From Burkholderia sp. L27(2015) (GTDB taxonomy: Bacteria; Pseudomonadota; Gammaproteobacteria; Burkholderiales; Burkholderiaceae): a stretch of DNA of 64,000 bases. Where the stretch lies: assembly GCF_009765705.1 (NCBI RefSeq), contig NZ_LMUX01000017.1:124001-188000 (forward strand), in the 5' to 3' direction. The stretch's first letter is position 1. Each line of letters opens with the position of its first letter. Under the pieces are notes generated by a model, which saw only the letters and a program-made list of their open reading frames with translations, made no database searches and was not told the origin of the DNA. The position numbers and the translations under genes were made by a program. Shown one piece after another: positions 61,770 to 64,000 of the stretch.

Positions 61770-62042
61770 ATGAATAAATCAGAATTGATCGACCACATTT
61801 CCGCCGAGGCAGACCTTACGAAAGCATCCGCCGGCCGCGCGCTGGACGCGATGATAGAAGGCGTCAAGGCGACACTCAAAAAAGGCGGCACGGTGACCTT
61901 GGTGGGCTTCGGCACTTTCGCCGTGGGCAAACGTACCGCGCGCACCGGCCGTAACCCTCGCACGGGAGCCGCGATCAAAATCAAGGCTGCGAAGGTACCT
62001 AAATTTCGCGCTGGTAAAGGCCTGAAGGATGCTGTAAACTAG
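61770..62042 (+). CDS. hupB: DNA-binding protein HU-beta
   Basis: 90 residues. [40 protein letters not shown] and [13 protein letters not shown] are HU signatures, the last two forming the DNA-bending arm. ATG 61770 begins the family sequence; an upstream start at 61761 adds three residues. Follows lon as in other proteobacteria. Confidence 0.96.
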   Translation: MNKSELIDHISAEADLTKASAGRALDAMIEGVKATLKKGGTVTLVGFGTFAVGKRTARTGRNPRTGAAIKIKAAKVPKFRAGKGLKDAVN

Positions 62043-62130
62043 CTGGCTTGGTGCAGTTGATTAACAAGGTTTTCCGACGCGATGCATCGCGTAGTTCGCC
62101 GGATAAATCCACTGCCCAGCGTGTCGGAAC

Positions 62131-62206
62131 GGGTGCTTAGCTCAGTTGGTAGAGCGGCGCCCTTACAAGGCGTAGGTCGGGAGTTCGAGCCTCTCAGCAC
62201 CCACCA
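62131..62206 (+). tRNA. tRNA-Val (TAC)
   Basis: Acceptor GGGTGCT (62131-62137) pairs with AGCACCC, then A and encoded CCA (62204-62206). Loop CTTACAA gives anticodon TAC. D-arm GCTCAGTTGGTAGAGC and T-arm GGTCGGGAGTTCGAGCC region intact. Confidence 0.96.
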
Positions 62207-62230
62207 GTTCCGCACATCATGCATCATTTG

Positions 62231-62307
62231 GGAGTGGTAGTTCAGCTGGTTAGAATACCGGCCTGTCACGCCGGGGGTCGCGGGTTCGAGTCCCGTCCAC
62301 TCCGCCA
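62231..62307 (+). tRNA. tRNA-Asp (GTC)
   Basis: GGAGTGG pairs with CCACTCC, then G and encoded CCA (62305-62307). CTGTCAC loop gives anticodon GTC. T arm GGGTTCGAGTCCC. 24 nt after tRNA-Val, likely one transcript. Confidence 0.96.
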
Positions 62308-62314
62308 AGATCCG

Positions 62315-62341
62315 AAAGGCGAACCTAGGTTCGCCTTTTTT
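62315..62341 (+). terminator. Terminator after the tRNA pair
   Basis: AAAGGCGAA and TTCGCCTTT around CCTAGG, followed by a T run. Confidence 0.85.
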
Positions 62342-62392
62342 ATTGCCCGATAGAGTAATATCGGGCGGTTTTGATCAGAGAGCCGCTTACGC

Positions 62393-64000
62393 ATGTTCGA
62401 CTTTATTCGTAATCATCAACGCTGGGCTTTGGCCATCCTTGCCTTGTTCATCCTGCCCGGATTAGGCTTGGTCGGCATTCAGGGTTTCCGAGGTTTCTTC
62501 GATGACGACGCGAACGTTGCGAGCGTCAACGGGCACAAGATCTCGCGTCAGGACTACGACAGCGCGGTGCGCGACCAGCTTGACCGCGCGCGCCAGATGC
62601 TGGGCGCCTCGTTCGATCCCAAGGTTTTCGATACTCCGAAAATTCGCTCCGAAGTACTCGATCAAATGATTCAGCAACGCATCGTCGCAGACGAAGCACA
62701 GCGTCTGAATCTGACGGCATCGAACGCCGCTGTCCTCAAGTACGAGCTGAGCGTCCCGGCCATCGCACAACTGCGCAAACCGGACGGTACGATGGATCTG
62801 GAGCAATACCGTCAATTGCTGCAAGCGCAGGGCATGACGCCGACCCAGTTCGATGCCCGCGTGCAGTATGAGATCGCCGAGCAGCAGATCGGCGAAAGCA
62901 TCGCGACCAGCGCCATGGCGTCGAAAACCGTTGCGCAGCAGATATCGCTATTGGCCGGTCAACAGCGCGAAGTGCAGGGCCTGACGTTCAAGCCGGCCGA
63001 CTATGCAGCGCAGGTGCATCCGAGCGACGCCGATCTCAAGGCGTACTACGACGCCCATGGCCAGGCGTTCCAGACCCCGGAGTCGGCACAGATCGACTAC
63101 GTGACGCTGGACCAGACGGCGCTCGCGGCAGCGTATCAACCTAGCGACGCCGATCAGCACAAGTACTACCAGGACAACCTCGCTCATTACAGTACCGATG
63201 GAGAAGTGCGCGCCAGCCACATCCTGATCGTTGCGCCGAAAAGCGGTAGCGCTGCCGATCTGGACAAAGCGCGGCAGAAAGCCACGGCGATCCTGGCCGA
63301 CGTGCGTGCACATCCGGATAAGTTTGCCGATCTGGCCAAACAGGATTCGCAGGATCCGGGTTCGGCCGCCAATGGCGGTGACCTTGGCTTCTTCAGCCAC
63401 GGCATGATGGTCAAGCCGTTCGAGGATGCCGCCTTCGCGCTCAAGAAAGGCGAGATCAGCGATCTGGTGCAGTCGGATTTTGGCTTTCACATCATCAAGG
63501 TCACCGACGTGAAGCCGGCTGTGACGAAATCGTTCGACGACGTGAAGGGCAGTATCGTTACCGACTTGCGTAATCAGCAAGCCGCCAAGTTGTTTGCCGA
63601 TAGCGTAGACGGCTTTACCAATGCGGTCTATGAAGCGCCGGCGAACAGCCTGAAGCCGGCGGCCGATAAATATCATCTGACGATCCATCAGGCGACCGTA
63701 ACGCGCACGCCGAACCCGGCTCTTGCGCCGACCGACCCCCTGAATAACCCGAAATTCCTCGCCGCGGTATTTGCCGACGATGCAGTGAAGGCCCAGCACA
63801 ATACGGCGGCGGTCGAGATCGGACCGAGCACGCTGATGTCGGCGCATGTGACCCACTATCAAGCTGCGGCCGTCCCGCCGCTCGATACGATCAAGGCCCA
63901 GGTTCAGCAGAAGTACGTCGCGGAACAAGCGGCGAAACAGGCGCGCGATGCCGGCGCAGCACAATTGGCCGTGCTGCAAAAGACACCTTCGACCAGCGGT
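62393..64000 (+). CDS. ppiD: Periplasmic peptidyl-prolyl isomerase PpiD (partial)
   Basis: The first 536 residues are present and the frame is open at the window edge. Single N-terminal membrane anchor (WALAILALFILPGLGLVGI), then SurA-N-like domain (VASVNGHKISRQDYDSAVRD), and a parvulin domain at about 270-370 (VRASHILIVAP, GDLGFFSHGMMVKPFEDAAF). It assists folding of exported proteins. Its place after hupB and the tRNAs is standard. ATG at 62393. Confidence 0.93.
   Translation, partial: MFDFIRNHQRWALAILALFILPGLGLVGIQGFRGFFDDDANVASVNGHKISRQDYDSAVRDQLDRARQMLGASFDPKVFDTPKIRSEVLDQMIQQRIVADEAQRLNLTASNAAVLKYELSVPAIAQLRKPDGTMDLEQYRQLLQAQGMTPTQFDARVQYEIAEQQIGESIATSAMASKTVAQQISLLAGQQREVQGLTFKPADYAAQVHPSDADLKAYYDAHGQAFQTPESAQIDYVTLDQTALAAAYQPSDADQHKYYQDNLAHYSTDGEVRASHILIVAPKSGSAADLDKARQKATAILADVRAHPDKFADLAKQDSQDPGSAANGGDLGFFSHGMMVKPFEDAAFALKKGEISDLVQSDFGFHIIKVTDVKPAVTKSFDDVKGSIVTDLRNQQAAKLFADSVDGFTNAVYEAPANSLKPAADKYHLTIHQATVTRTPNPALAPTDPLNNPKFLAAVFADDAVKAQHNTAAVEIGPSTLMSAHVTHYQAAAVPPLDTIKAQVQQKYVAEQAAKQARDAGAAQLAVLQKTPSTSG

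Overview
The window is chromosomal DNA of a member of the Burkholderiaceae (betaproteobacteria). Housekeeping genes are GC-rich (sampled lines about 57-62% G+C), and the order tig-clpP-clpX-lon-hupB-tRNA-Val-tRNA-Asp-ppiD at the right end is typical of the Burkholderia group. ppsR/ppsA, smpB/ratA/rnfH, guaB/guaA, ispD/ispF, ahpC/ahpD and an ompR/envZ pair agree with this. I cannot name the species. Layout: (1) 1-4.7 kb is an accessory region ending at tRNA-Gln. It holds a strikingly AT-rich (about 38% G+C in sampled lines) four-gene operon at 602-3685: a cI-like XRE regulator with an apparently leaderless promoter, a VUT/YhhQ-family transporter, a chorismate-using enzyme resembling PhzE/ADIC synthases, and an unrecognised 156-residue protein. 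All three junctions are 4-nt ATGA overlaps. Remnants of other genes, including the C-terminus of an aminoglycoside-phosphotransferase-like kinase, flank it. This is the best candidate for an undescribed system. (2) 4.9-14.95 kb is core metabolism: ppsR and ppsA (PEP synthase and its regulator) divergently arranged, smpB, ratA-rnfH, a DMT exporter, guaB and guaA. (3) 14.95-17.1 kb is a second accessory insert: a hipBA-type toxin-antitoxin pair and the N-terminal stump of a type I restriction methylase (hsdM). (4) 17.1-39.5 kb holds a LysR regulator divergent from maeB (malic enzyme), tam, a phospholipase-D-family lipoprotein, tadA-ldcA, the ABC-F ATPase ybiT, a potFGHI-type polyamine transporter, a threonine dehydratase-argE pair, mfd and ispD-ispF. 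(5) 39.5-48.6 kb is signalling and stress: a gene-poor 0.8-kb stretch, a 1225-residue hybrid histidine kinase with an HD-GYP response regulator, ahpD and ahpC, and an EnvZ/OmpR-type pair. (6) 48.9-54.9 kb contains a small secreted protein, a DUF1800/DUF1501 pair, a lipoprotein, tRNA-Leu, a squalene/phytoene-synthase-like protein without the usual aspartate motifs, and a glycerate kinase. (7) 55-64 kb is the proteostasis cluster: trigger factor, ClpP, ClpX, Lon (with a sigma-32-like promoter), HU, two tRNAs and the start of PpiD, which runs off the window. How the genes work together: the core parts are ordinary coupled pairs (PEP synthase with its kinase/phosphorylase, GMP synthesis, MEP isoprenoid steps, chaperone plus proteases). 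The AT-rich operon looks self-contained, able to sense, import or export a small molecule and convert chorismate to an amino-isochorismate-type product, but its product and purpose cannot be read from the sequence. All functional statements come from reading translated motifs; no database search was run.
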